A stretch of DNA of 64,000 nucleotides from CAVQBC01 sp963848415 (lineage in GTDB: Bacteria; Actinomycetota; Thermoleophilia; Solirubrobacterales; Solirubrobacteraceae), in assembly GCA_963848415.1 (NCBI GenBank), contig CAWKDN010000001.1, positions 2,852,001-2,916,000 of the forward strand, read 5' to 3'. The translations under genes were made by a program, and so were the position numbers. This document shows, piece by piece, positions 17,910 to 25,890 of this stretch. The stretch's first letter is position 1, and each line of letters begins with the position of its first letter. The notes beneath the pieces were generated by a model. That model searched no databases, was not told where the DNA came from, and was given only the letters and a program-made list of their open reading frames with translations.

Positions 17910-17912
17910 CCT
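17907..17912 (+). promoter_or_regulatory. Putative -10 element of lepA
   Basis: TAACCT, which includes the TAA stop codon of murJ, ends 11 bases before the proposed TTG start of lepA. Confidence 0.3.
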
Positions 17913-17923
17913 CTGCGGTCCCC

Positions 17924-19735
17924 TTGGCCGACCAGGCGCACATCCGCAACTTCTCCATCATCGCCCACATCGACCACGGGAAGTCGACGCTGGCCGACCG
18001 CATCCTCGAGATGACCCACACGGTCGATCCGCGCGCGATGCGCGCGCAGCTGCTGGACTCGATGGACCTCGAGCGCGAGCGGGGGATCACGATCAAGGCC
18101 CAGGCGGTGCGCGTCTTCTACACCGCGCGTGACGGCGAGACCTACCAGCTGCAGCTGATCGACACGCCGGGCCACGTCGACTTCACCTACGAGGTCTCGC
18201 GCTCGCTGGCGGCCTGCGAGGGCGCGCTGCTGGTGGTCGACGCCGCGCAGGGCGTCGAGGCCCAGACGGTCGCCAACACCTACCTGGCGATCGACTCGGG
18301 GCTCGAGCTGATCCCCTGCATGAACAAGATCGACCTGCCGGGCGCCGAGCCCGAGCGCGTCGCGCGCGAGATCGCCGAGCTGATCGGCGAGGCGCCCGAC
18401 GGGGTCCGCGCGATCTCGGCCAAGACCGGCGAGGGCATCGTGGACGTGCTCGAGGAGCTGGTCGCCCGTGTCCCGCCGCCGGCGGGCGATCCGGACGCGC
18501 CCCCGCGGGCGCTGATCTTCGACTCCGAGTACGATCAGTACCGCGGCGTGATCGCCTACATCCGCGTCGTGGACGGCAGCTTCAGCGCCGGCGAGGCGAT
18601 CCAGGCGATGGCCACCGGCACACAGGCCGAGATCGACGACATCGGCTTCTTCACGCCGGCGATGGCGCCGGCCGGGCGGCTCTCGGCCGGCGAGGTCGGC
18701 TACCTGATCACCGGCATCAAGGACGTCACCCGTCTGCGGGTGGGCGACACGCTGACGACGCGGGCGCGCCCGGCCGCGGAGGCGCTGCCCGGCTACCGCG
18801 AGGTCAAGCCGATGGTCTTCTGCGGGCTGTTCCCGCTGGACTCCGACCAGTATCCGGAGCTGCGCGACGCGCTGGAGAAGCTGACGCTCAACGACGCAGC
18901 CCTGTTGTGGGAGCCCGAGACCTCCGACGCGCTGGGCTTCGGCTTCCGCTGCGGCTTCCTGGGCCTACTGCACATGGACATCGTGCGCGAGCGGCTCGAG
19001 CGCGAGTACGACCTCGAGCTGATGGCCACGATGCCGAGCGTCGAGTTCGAGGTCACGCTCACCGACGGCGCGGTGCTGCCGGTGCACAACCCGACCGACA
19101 TGCCCGACCCGGCCCGGATCGAGGAGATCCGCGAACCGTTCGTGCGAGCGTCGATCCTCGCGCCCAAGGACTACATCGGCCAGATCATGGAGCTCTGCCA
19201 GGAACGGCGCGGCGAGCACGTCGGAATGCACTTCCTCTCCGCCGAGCGCGTGCAGATCACCTACGACCTGCCGCTGGCCGAGATCGTGCTCGACTACTTC
19301 GACCAGCTCAAGTCGCGCACTCGCGGCTACGCGTCGCTGGACTACGAGCCGATCGGGCTGCGGCCGTCGGAGCTGGTCAAGCTCGATGTCCTGCTCGGGG
19401 GCGATCCGGTCGACGCGTTGTCGATGATCGTCCACCGCGACAAGTCCTACGAGGCCGGGCGCAACCTCGTCGAACGGCTGCGCAAGCGCATCCCGCGCCA
19501 GCAGTACGACGTCCCGATCCAGGCCGCGGTCGGCGCGAAGATCATCGCTCGCGAGACGGTCAAGGCGTTCCGCAAGGACGTCACCGCCAAGTGCTACGGC
19601 GGTGACATCACGCGCAAGCGCAAGCTGCTCGAGCGCCAGCGCGAGGGCAAGAAGCGCATGAAGCAGGTCGGGCGCATCGAGGTCCCCCCGGACGCCTTCC
19701 TCGCCGTGCTCGAGCTCGGCGACGACGCGCGCTGA
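17924..19735 (+). CDS. lepA: Elongation factor 4 (LepA)
   Basis: Translational GTPase that acts on stalled or mis-translocated ribosomes and in 30S assembly. The 603-residue product shows G1 HIDHGKST, G3 DTPGHVDF, G4 NKID, the LepA-specific C-terminal block (KCYGGDITRKRKLLERQ) and the ending KQVGRIEVPPDAFLAVL. The start is probably the TTG at 17924 (MADQAHIRNFSIIAHID), since this is the only start codon before the conserved RNFSIIAHID and gives the usual length of about 600 residues; the open frame continues upstream only as a shadow of murJ and comEC. It faces the 19739-20929 gene with a 3-base gap. Confidence 0.95.
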   Translation: MADQAHIRNFSIIAHIDHGKSTLADRILEMTHTVDPRAMRAQLLDSMDLERERGITIKAQAVRVFYTARDGETYQLQLIDTPGHVDFTYEVSRSLAACEGALLVVDAAQGVEAQTVANTYLAIDSGLELIPCMNKIDLPGAEPERVAREIAELIGEAPDGVRAISAKTGEGIVDVLEELVARVPPPAGDPDAPPRALIFDSEYDQYRGVIAYIRVVDGSFSAGEAIQAMATGTQAEIDDIGFFTPAMAPAGRLSAGEVGYLITGIKDVTRLRVGDTLTTRARPAAEALPGYREVKPMVFCGLFPLDSDQYPELRDALEKLTLNDAALLWEPETSDALGFGFRCGFLGLLHMDIVRERLEREYDLELMATMPSVEFEVTLTDGAVLPVHNPTDMPDPARIEEIREPFVRASILAPKDYIGQIMELCQERRGEHVGMHFLSAERVQITYDLPLAEIVLDYFDQLKSRTRGYASLDYEPIGLRPSELVKLDVLLGGDPVDALSMIVHRDKSYEAGRNLVERLRKRIPRQQYDVPIQAAVGAKIIARETVKAFRKDVTAKCYGGDITRKRKLLERQREGKKRMKQVGRIEVPPDAFLAVLELGDDAR

Positions 19736-19738
19736 GGC

Positions 19739-20929
19739 TCAGGCGGGCGGCTGATCGCCGTCGCCGCCGCTGTCGTCGCCGGCGCCGTCCTGCGACGGCA
19801 TAACGGCCGGCGGGATCTCCTCGGCGGGAGGCGGAGGCGGAGGCGACGGGTCGGCGGGCGGCGGCGGAGTCTCGGCCGCGGGCGGGGCCGGCTCGGCGGG
19901 CGGAGGCGGCGGCGGCTCAGCCGCCGGGGGCGGGGGGGTGCTCGGCTCGGCGGGCGGGGCCGGCTCGGGCGCGGGCGGCGGCTCCTCGGCGCGCGGCGCG
20001 GCGGGCTCCTCGGCCGGCGGCGAGGCCGGGGGCTCGGGCGCAGACTGCTCCTCGGCGGGCGGGGCGGCCGCGGGCGGCGGCTCCTCCGGCGCGGCGGTCG
20101 GCGGTCCGTCGGGACCCTCGGGGTCGGGATCGGGGCGCGGCTCGGACGGGGCGGTCGGGACCTCGGGGCCCGGCTCCGGGTCCGGGCGAGCGCCGTCGTC
20201 GGTGACGGGCGGCGGCTCGGTGACGGCAGGCGGGGGCACGTCGGTGCCGGGCAGGCCGGGTTCGGCGATGCGCGACTCGAGGTCGTCGGGGCGGTTGTCG
20301 ACGCGGTTGGAGGGCGCCTGAGGGAAGGTGGGCGCCGCGACGGAGTTTCCGGGCGACGCAGCGTTATCGGTGAAGTCCGGTGACACCCCGCCCGGGAGCC
20401 CCCCGGCGCCGCCCCCGGCGTCGGTCTGCAGCGGGGGAGCCCCTGGGGCGCCGCCGCCACCACCGCCGCCCGTGCCGCCGCCACCGCCGCCACCTGCGCC
20501 GCCGCCGCCGGCACCACCACCGCCCGCGCCACCGCCGCCGATGCCTCCCGGGGCGATCCCGGGGCCACCCGCGCCGGCGCCGGGCGTCACGCCCGGGGCG
20601 ACGAGCACGCCGCCCGGGCCGACGAGCACGCCGCCCGGGCCGACGACGAGGCCGCCGCCGGCGGTCGCGGGCGCGATGCCGGTCAGCGCGCCGGAGCTGT
20701 CGTCGCCCGCGACGCCGCCGCCGCCACCACCGCCACCGCCGGCGCCGCGCGTCTCGGCGCGCGGGTCCTCGCGCAGCGTGATCGTGCCGTCGCCGAGACC
20801 GCCGGCGATCGTCCGCGGCCAGCCGTCGAAGTCGACGAAGGGGCTGACCAGCGCGAACAGGAGCACCGGAACCGCGATGACCCATCCGAAGACGTTCAAG
20901 GCGGCCAACGCCTTGAGCTTCATGCTCAT
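19739..20929 (-). CDS. Membrane-anchored Gly-rich/Pro-rich protein of unknown function
   Basis: I do not recognise this 396-residue protein. One transmembrane segment (about residues 8-30, LNVFGWVIAVPVLLFALVSPF) is followed by a short folded-looking part (VDFDGWPRTIAGGLGDGTITLRED), then about 130 residues dominated by glycine, then about 200 residues of Pro/Glu/Ala repeats (PPPAEE, PEPAPP) and an acidic end. The DNA has a 21-base tandem repeat (20600-20641) coding GPGGVLV units. Such layouts suit a protein spanning or lying along the cell wall, which is inference. The start is ATG 20929 or 20923. It is convergent with lepA; the codon pattern and the antisense frames make some risk that the tail is mis-assembled. 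Confidence 0.7.
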   Translation of the reverse strand: MSMKLKALAALNVFGWVIAVPVLLFALVSPFVDFDGWPRTIAGGLGDGTITLREDPRAETRGAGGGGGGGGGVAGDDSSGALTGIAPATAGGGLVVGPGGVLVGPGGVLVAPGVTPGAGAGGPGIAPGGIGGGGAGGGGAGGGGAGGGGGGGTGGGGGGGAPGAPPLQTDAGGGAGGLPGGVSPDFTDNAASPGNSVAAPTFPQAPSNRVDNRPDDLESRIAEPGLPGTDVPPPAVTEPPPVTDDGARPDPEPGPEVPTAPSEPRPDPDPEGPDGPPTAAPEEPPPAAAPPAEEQSAPEPPASPPAEEPAAPRAEEPPPAPEPAPPAEPSTPPPPAAEPPPPPPAEPAPPAAETPPPPADPSPPPPPPAEEIPPAVMPSQDGAGDDSGGDGDQPPA

Positions 20930-20977
20930 CGTGTCGGGGTCCTAATGGTCACGTCGGACGTATGCAGACCGCGGCGA

Positions 20978-21023
20978 CAGTGCAGCGGACGGCGGCTCGG
21001 GTGGCAGTCTCGCACCTGCACTG
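20978..21023. repeat. Inverted repeat in the 258-base intergenic region
   Basis: CAGTGCAG at 20978-20985 and CTGCACTG at 21016-21023, separated by 30 bases, sit between two divergent genes (starts 20929 and 21188). Apart from a TAGAGT at 21154-21159, which could be the -10 of the maoC gene, I see nothing else in the gap. Confidence 0.4.
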
Positions 21024-21187
21024 CCGAAAACAAGCGTTGCAGCGGTTCTTGGACGGAAGGACGATGGTGGCGCGGTGCCACTTTCGGCGGCGTGCGGGGC
21101 GGGTTCGCGTGCATCGGCACGCGGCAGCGAGCGCCGGGCACGGAGCGCTGATCTAGAGTGCCGGGCCGTGCACCCGCTCGAGCCACG

Positions 21188-21634
21188 ATGACCCAGGCCA
21201 CGGAGCTCGCGGGACGCACCTATCCGCCCGTGCTCTACGCCGTCGGGCGCGAGAAGATCCGCGAGTTCAGCCACGCGGTCGGGGAGACGAACTCGTTGCA
21301 CCTGGAGCTTGAGGCGGCACGCGCCGCCGGCCACGCCGATGTGCTCGCCCCGCCGATGTTCGCCGTCGTCTACGCAGCGCCGGCGCTCGCGCCCGCGCTC
21401 TTCGACCCCGATCTCGGGCTCGACTACTCCCGCATGGTGCACGGCGCCCAGGAGTTCGCCTGGTCGGCGCCGGTCGTCGCCGGCGACGAGATCACCACCA
21501 CCGCCGCGGTCGCGGAGGTCTCAGAACGCGGCGGCATGGGCCTGTTCGTCTTCACCACGACGTCGGTCAACCAGCGCGAGGAGCCCGTGTGCGAAGGCAC
21601 CTGGACCAACGTCGTGCGCGCCGGGGCGAGCTGA
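21188..21634 (+). CDS. MaoC-like FAS1-type dehydratase, N-terminal-domain protein (HadA/HadC-like)
   Basis: Non-catalytic-type partner of an actinobacterial (3R)-hydroxyacyl dehydratase; 148 residues of the MaoC_dehydrat_N family (old UPF0336). Recognisable blocks are YAVGREKIREFSHAVGETN, DVLAPPMFAVVY and MVHGAQEFAWSAPVVAGDE. The ATG at 21188 gives the usual start; a -10-like TAGAGT lies about 28 bases upstream. It is followed 2 bases later by the catalytic MaoC gene, and in mycobacteria such pairs (HadAB, HadBC) form heterodimers for fatty acid elongation. The exact substrate here is unknown. Confidence 0.85.
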   Translation: MTQATELAGRTYPPVLYAVGREKIREFSHAVGETNSLHLELEAARAAGHADVLAPPMFAVVYAAPALAPALFDPDLGLDYSRMVHGAQEFAWSAPVVAGDEITTTAAVAEVSERGGMGLFVFTTTSVNQREEPVCEGTWTNVVRAGAS

Positions 21635-21636
21635 CC

Positions 21637-22029
21637 GTGGCCGCGCTCACGCCCGGCGAGGCGCTGCCCGAGCTGCGGGTCACGCCCGACCGCTACCTGA
21701 CCGTCCGCTACGCCGGCGCCTCGGGCGACTTCAACCCGATCCACATCGACGAGGCGTTCGCGCAGAGCGTCGGGCTGCCCGGCCGGATCCTGCACGGCCT
21801 GTGGTCGATGGCCCAGGTCGCCCGCGCGCAGACCGAGGCCGTCGGCGACCCGACGGCGCTGCGCCGGCTCTCGGTGCAGTTCCGCGGGCTGGGCCTGCCC
21901 GAGCGCGAGCTGGTCGTGAGCTCGACCGTGCGCGAGGCCGACGGCGAGACGGCGATCGTCGACGCCGAGGCCCACCAGGACGACACGCGCGTCATCCGCC
22001 GGGCCGTCGCCGAGCTGCGGCTCGGCTGA
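21637..22029 (+). CDS. MaoC family dehydratase (HadB-like)
   Basis: Hotdog-fold (3R)-hydroxyacyl dehydratase subunit; 130 residues from the GTG at 21637. The hydratase-2 motif is visible as GASGDFNPIHIDEAFAQSVG, with the catalytic Asp and His, followed by LPGRILHGLWSM. The upstream in-frame start inside the preceding gene is not needed. It is paired with the HadA/C-like gene, 2 bases upstream, so the two probably act as one heterodimeric enzyme in fatty acid or mycolate-like elongation. hrcA begins 30 bases downstream. Confidence 0.87.
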   Translation: MAALTPGEALPELRVTPDRYLTVRYAGASGDFNPIHIDEAFAQSVGLPGRILHGLWSMAQVARAQTEAVGDPTALRRLSVQFRGLGLPERELVVSSTVREADGETAIVDAEAHQDDTRVIRRAVAELRLG

Positions 22030-22047
22030 GCGCGACGGCGGCCTTCT

Positions 22048-22053
22048 TAGAAT
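22048..22053 (+). promoter_or_regulatory. Putative -10 element of hrcA
   Basis: TAGAAT ends 6 bases before the GTG start. No CIRCE inverted repeat is seen in the 30-base gap. Confidence 0.4.
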
Positions 22054-22059
22054 CAAGCG

Positions 22060-23094
22060 GTGCTCACGCCTCGCCAGGAGCTGCTGCTCGCCAAGGTCGT
22101 CGACGGCTTCGCCGCCGGCGGTCAGCCCGTGGGCTCCAAGGCCCTGGCCGCCGATCCCGACGTGACCTGCGGGCCCTCGACGGTCCGCGGGGAGCTCGCC
22201 GTGCTTGAGGAGCAGGGTCTGCTGGCGCACCCGCACACGTCCGCCGGGCGCGTGCCGACCGACGCCGGCTACCGCTACTACGTCGATCGCCTGCTGCCGC
22301 GCCCCCAGCGCGCCGAGACGGTCATCACGCCCGAGGCCCCGGCCGGAGCGCTCGCGCGCCGCGAGGTCGACGAGGCGATGCGCGTGACCACCGAGACGCT
22401 CTCGCAGGTGACCAACCTGCTGGCGATCGTCACCGCGCCGCCCGTCGACACCGCCACGATCCGCCACGTCGAGGTGCTCGCGCTGCAGCCGCAGGTGCTG
22501 ATGGTCGTGATCATCACCTCCACCGGCGGGGTCACCAAGCGCCTGTTCACCACCGAGCAGGAGGTGGATCCGGGGTTGGCCGACTGGGCGGCGGCCTACC
22601 TCAACGAGCAACTCGCGGGGATGGGGCTGGGCGCGCGGATGCTGCACTCGCGGCTGACCGACCCGACGCTGCCGCCGACCGAGCGGCGCTTCCTGGAGCA
22701 GCTCGCGCCGGCGTTCACGCAGCTGGCCCAGACGGCCGAGGACGCCCTCTACGTCGACGGCGCCGCGCGGCTGCTCTCGGAGTACCGCTTCCAGGACGTC
22801 TCCCAGCTCAACGCCCTGATGGAGATGCTCGAGCGGCGTGTCTCGCTGCTCGGGGTGCTCTCCCACGCGCTGTCCGAGCGTGACGTCTACGTGCGCATCG
22901 GCTCGGAGAACGAGGCGCCCGCCCTGCGCTCGCTGTCGCTCGTGGCGGCCAACTACGGCCTGCCGCGGCGCAACCTGGGCACCGTCTCGGTGATCGGGCC
23001 GACGCGCATGGACTACGCGGGGGCGATCGGCAGCGTCCGCGAGGCGGCGGTGCAGCTCTCCCGCTTCGTCGAGGACATCTACGAGGGCTCCTGA
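22060..23094 (+). CDS. hrcA: Heat-inducible transcription repressor HrcA
   Basis: Repressor of heat-shock chaperone genes through CIRCE operators. The 344-residue product has an N-terminal winged helix (LTPRQELLLAKVVDGFAAGGQPVGSKAL, STVRGELAVLEEQGLLAHPHTSAGRVPT; the motif is longer than shown in one run) and the C-terminal GAF-like HrcA domain ending MDYAGAIGSVREAAVQLSRF. dnaJ follows 2 bases after. dnaK, grpE and groESL are not in this window, so any targets lie elsewhere; no CIRCE is visible upstream of hrcA. Confidence 0.95.
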   Translation: MLTPRQELLLAKVVDGFAAGGQPVGSKALAADPDVTCGPSTVRGELAVLEEQGLLAHPHTSAGRVPTDAGYRYYVDRLLPRPQRAETVITPEAPAGALARREVDEAMRVTTETLSQVTNLLAIVTAPPVDTATIRHVEVLALQPQVLMVVIITSTGGVTKRLFTTEQEVDPGLADWAAAYLNEQLAGMGLGARMLHSRLTDPTLPPTERRFLEQLAPAFTQLAQTAEDALYVDGAARLLSEYRFQDVSQLNALMEMLERRVSLLGVLSHALSERDVYVRIGSENEAPALRSLSLVAANYGLPRRNLGTVSVIGPTRMDYAGAIGSVREAAVQLSRFVEDIYEGS

Positions 23095-23096
23095 CG

Positions 23097-24233
23097 GTGG
23101 CAGCGCGCGACTACTACGACGTGCTCGGGGTCGGCCGCCAGGCCGGCGACGCCGACGTCAAGAAGGCCTTCCGCCGGCTCGCCCGCGAGCTGCACCCCGA
23201 CGTCAACGACCACGACCCCGAGGCCGAGGCCAAGTTCAAGGAGGCCGCCGAGGCCTACGAGGTGCTCTCCGATCCCGAGCGCCGGCGCGCCTACGACGCC
23301 TACGGCCACGAGGGCCTGCGCGCTCGCGGCGGCGCGCCCGACTTCGACGGCTTCGGCTCCTTCTCGGACATCTTCAGCGCCTTCTTCGGCGGCGGAAGCG
23401 GCTTCGAGTCGGCCTTCGGCGGCCGCCGTGGCGCCGGCGGCGCGGTGCAGGGAGCCGACGCGGCGGTGGCGGTGGAGGTCGAGCTCGCCGAGGCGGCGCG
23501 CGGGGTCTCCGTCGAGGTCGCCTACGCGGTGACCGAGCGCTGCTCGACCTGCAACGGCAACGGCGCCGAGCCCGGCACGCCGATCGTGACCTGCCCGCGC
23601 TGCGACGGCTCGGGCCAGCTGCAGGCCGTCTCCCGCACCCCCTTCGGCCAGGTCGTGCGCACGGCGGCGTGCGACACCTGCGGCGGCGACGGCCGCATCG
23701 CCGAGCAGCCGTGCTCGACCTGTCGCGGCGCCGGCGCGGTCCAGAGCGAGCGCACGCTGCAGGTCGACGTGCCGGCCGGGATCGCCGACGGCCAGCGCAT
23801 CCGCATCACCGGCCGCGGCCACGCGGGCGAGCGCGGCGGACCGCCGGGCGACCTCTACGTGCTCGTCCGCGTGCTCGCCGACGAGCGCTTCCTGCGCGAC
23901 GGCGAGGACCTCGTCACGGTCATCGACGTGCCCGCCCCGCGCGCGGCGCTCGGCACGACGGTGCAGGTGCCGACGCTGGACGGCGACGTGCCGCTGGACA
24001 TCCCCGCCGGCACGCAGCCGGGGGAGACCATGACGCTGCGCGGCCGCGGGCTGCCGCCGCTGCGGCGTGGGCGCACCGGCGACCTGCGCGTCGTGGTCAA
24101 CGTGGCGGTGCCCCGGCGGCTCTCGCGCGAGCAGCGCGACCTGCTCGAGCGGCTGGCCGACACGATGACCGAGGAGAACCTGCGCTCAGACGAGGGGATG
24201 CTGGCCAAGCTCAGGCGGGTGCTCGCCGGGTGA
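23097..24233 (+). CDS. dnaJ: Chaperone protein DnaJ
   Basis: Type I Hsp40 co-chaperone that delivers substrates to DnaK and stimulates its ATPase. The 378-residue product has the J domain (YYDVLGV, HPDV as the HPD motif near residue 37), a Gly/Phe linker (GFGSFSDIFSAFFGGGSGFE), a zinc domain with four cysteine pairs (CSTCNGNG, CPRCDGSG, CDTCGGDG, CSTCRGAG) and the C-terminal substrate domain. It follows hrcA directly, and its stop overlaps the GTG of the first prmA-like gene. Confidence 0.96.
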   Translation: MAARDYYDVLGVGRQAGDADVKKAFRRLARELHPDVNDHDPEAEAKFKEAAEAYEVLSDPERRRAYDAYGHEGLRARGGAPDFDGFGSFSDIFSAFFGGGSGFESAFGGRRGAGGAVQGADAAVAVEVELAEAARGVSVEVAYAVTERCSTCNGNGAEPGTPIVTCPRCDGSGQLQAVSRTPFGQVVRTAACDTCGGDGRIAEQPCSTCRGAGAVQSERTLQVDVPAGIADGQRIRITGRGHAGERGGPPGDLYVLVRVLADERFLRDGEDLVTVIDVPAPRAALGTTVQVPTLDGDVPLDIPAGTQPGETMTLRGRGLPPLRRGRTGDLRVVVNVAVPRRLSREQRDLLERLADTMTEENLRSDEGMLAKLRRVLAG

Positions 24234-25063
24234 CGGTGCTCCGCCTCGGCGTCCGCGTGCGACCCGAGGCGGCAGAGCTCGCGCTGGCGGCCCTGCTGGA
24301 GCTCTCGCCACAGGGCCTGGAGGAGCGCGACGGGCCGGGGGTCGTCGAGTACGCGCTCTACGGCGCGCCGGACGCGCTTCCTGGCGCGGAGGAGCTGCGC
24401 GCGCGGCTCGGGGACGCGCTGCTCGCGGTCCACCAGCGCGAGCTGCCCGCCGACTGGGAGCGTCGCTGGCACGCCCACCTCGAGCCGGTCGACCTGCAGG
24501 GGCGCGCCGCGCGGCTCAGGGTCCGCGCGCCCTGGCACCCGCGCCATCCCGATCCGGCGGTGCTCGACGTGGCGGTCGAGCCCGGCGCCGCCTTCGGCGC
24601 CGGCGCCCACGCCACGACCCGCCTGTGCCTCGAGCTGCTGCTGGACGCCGGGCCGCCGCCCGCGGACGCCGGCCTGTGCGACTGGGGCGCGGGCACTGGA
24701 GTGCTCGCGCTGGCCGCCGCCGGACTGGGGTACGCCCCGGTCATGGCCGTCGAGCACGATCCCGCGGCGCTGGACGCGCTGCGCGCCAACGCGACGCCCG
24801 TGGCCGCGGTCACCGTGCTCGCGGCCGACCTCGAGAAGAGCCCGCCGCCGTGGGCCGCGACCGTCACCGCGAACCTGCCGCGGGCGCTGCTCGAGCGTGC
24901 GGCGGCCCGCGACCGCCGGCCGCCACAAGCCCTCATCGCCTCCGGGATCCTCGAGGACGAGGCCGGCGTGGTCGCCGCGGCATGGGCGCGCCGCGGCCTC
25001 GGGGAGCGCGAGCGGCGCACGCTGGACGGCTGGGCGGCGCTCAGGCTGGAGCTCCGGGCGTGA
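24230..25063 (+). CDS. Ribosomal protein L11 methyltransferase-like protein, copy 1
   Basis: SAM-dependent methyltransferase of the PrmA family, which trimethylates ribosomal protein L11; 277 residues. The GTG overlaps the dnaJ stop (GTGA). An N-terminal ferredoxin-like part (VTVLRLGVRVRPEAAEL...) is followed by the PrmA marker AFGAGAHATTRL (family FGTGxHxTT), the SAM motif DWGAGTGVLALAAAGLGYAP, the acidic ribose-binding EHDP and the NLP-type motif VTANLPRALL. The first Thr of the FGTG motif is Ala here. Copy 2 follows at once with the same domain order, so this is a tandem duplication; which copy modifies L11 is not clear. Confidence 0.85.
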   Translation: MTVLRLGVRVRPEAAELALAALLELSPQGLEERDGPGVVEYALYGAPDALPGAEELRARLGDALLAVHQRELPADWERRWHAHLEPVDLQGRAARLRVRAPWHPRHPDPAVLDVAVEPGAAFGAGAHATTRLCLELLLDAGPPPADAGLCDWGAGTGVLALAAAGLGYAPVMAVEHDPAALDALRANATPVAAVTVLAADLEKSPPPWAATVTANLPRALLERAAARDRRPPQALIASGILEDEAGVVAAAWARRGLGERERRTLDGWAALRLELRA

Positions 25064-25890
25064 TCCGAATGACCGTCCGCGTCGCGCGGCGCGACGCCGA
25101 GCCGGTGCTCGCCGAGCTGCTCACGCTCGCCCCGGCCGGCGTCGAGGAACGCGAGCGCGAGTGCGGCGAGCTCGAGTACGTCCTCTACGGCGCCCCGGGC
25201 GAGCTGCCGAGCCTGCCGGTCGTCCACGCGGCGGCCGGCGGGACGTTCGTCGAGGTCGCCACCGAGGAGATCCCGGACACCGACTGGACCGCCGAATGGC
25301 GTACGCACCACCCACCGGTCGACATCGCCGGCGGCGAGCGGCGGCTGCGCGTGCGCCCGCCGTGGGCGCGCGCCGATCCCGACCCGGGCACGGTCGACGT
25401 GGTCATCGAGCCCGGCCAGGCGTTCGGCACGGGCGCGCACCAGACGACCCGGCTCACGCTCCAGCTGCTGCTGGGGCTCGAGCCCGCCGGCGCGCTGGCC
25501 GACTGGGGCACCGGCAGCGGGGTGCTCGCGATCGCCGCGGCCAAGCTCGGCTACGCGCCCGTCAGCGCCTGCGATCACGAGCGCCCGGCGCTGGAGGCCA
25601 CCCGCGCCGCCGCGGCCGCCAACGGCGTGGCCGTGCCCGAGCTCGGGCGCGTCGACCTGCGCCGGGAGCCCGGGCCGTGGGCGCCGACGGTGACCGCGAA
25701 CCTGGTCGGCCCGCTGCTGCTCGAGGTCGCGGCCCGCCTCACCCGCCCGCCGGAGCGGTTGATCGTCTCCGGGCTGCTGCGCCACGAGGCCGACGAGGTG
25801 GCGCAGGCGTTCGCGCACCGCCACGGGTTGGGCGAGCGCGAGCGCGCGACCGGCGGGGAGTGGACCGCGCTGCTGCTCGCGCTCAGCTGA
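25060..25890 (+). CDS. prmA: Ribosomal protein L11 methyltransferase-like protein, copy 2
   Basis: Second PrmA-family methyltransferase, 276 residues, starting with a GTG that overlaps the copy-1 stop (ATG 25069 is an in-frame alternative). It keeps the canonical QAFGTGAHQTTRL, then DWGTGSGVLAIAAAKLGYAP and the VTANLVGPLLLE block, so it matches the family better than copy 1 and I give it the gene symbol tentatively. The usual neighbour of dnaJ-prmA in many bacteria is the RNA methyltransferase rsmE; here the second prmA-like gene occupies that place. It overlaps the convergent SDR gene by 8 bases. Confidence 0.85.
   Translation: MIRMTVRVARRDAEPVLAELLTLAPAGVEERERECGELEYVLYGAPGELPSLPVVHAAAGGTFVEVATEEIPDTDWTAEWRTHHPPVDIAGGERRLRVRPPWARADPDPGTVDVVIEPGQAFGTGAHQTTRLTLQLLLGLEPAGALADWGTGSGVLAIAAAKLGYAPVSACDHERPALEATRAAAAANGVAVPELGRVDLRREPGPWAPTVTANLVGPLLLEVAARLTRPPERLIVSGLLRHEADEVAQAFAHRHGLGERERATGGEWTALLLALS

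Noticed and set aside
20400..20900. Repetitive G+C-rich stretch that might be a CRISPR or VNTR locus
   Set aside because: The units are short and code for Gly/Pro repeats of one protein; there are no spacers of uniform length, and no cas genes.
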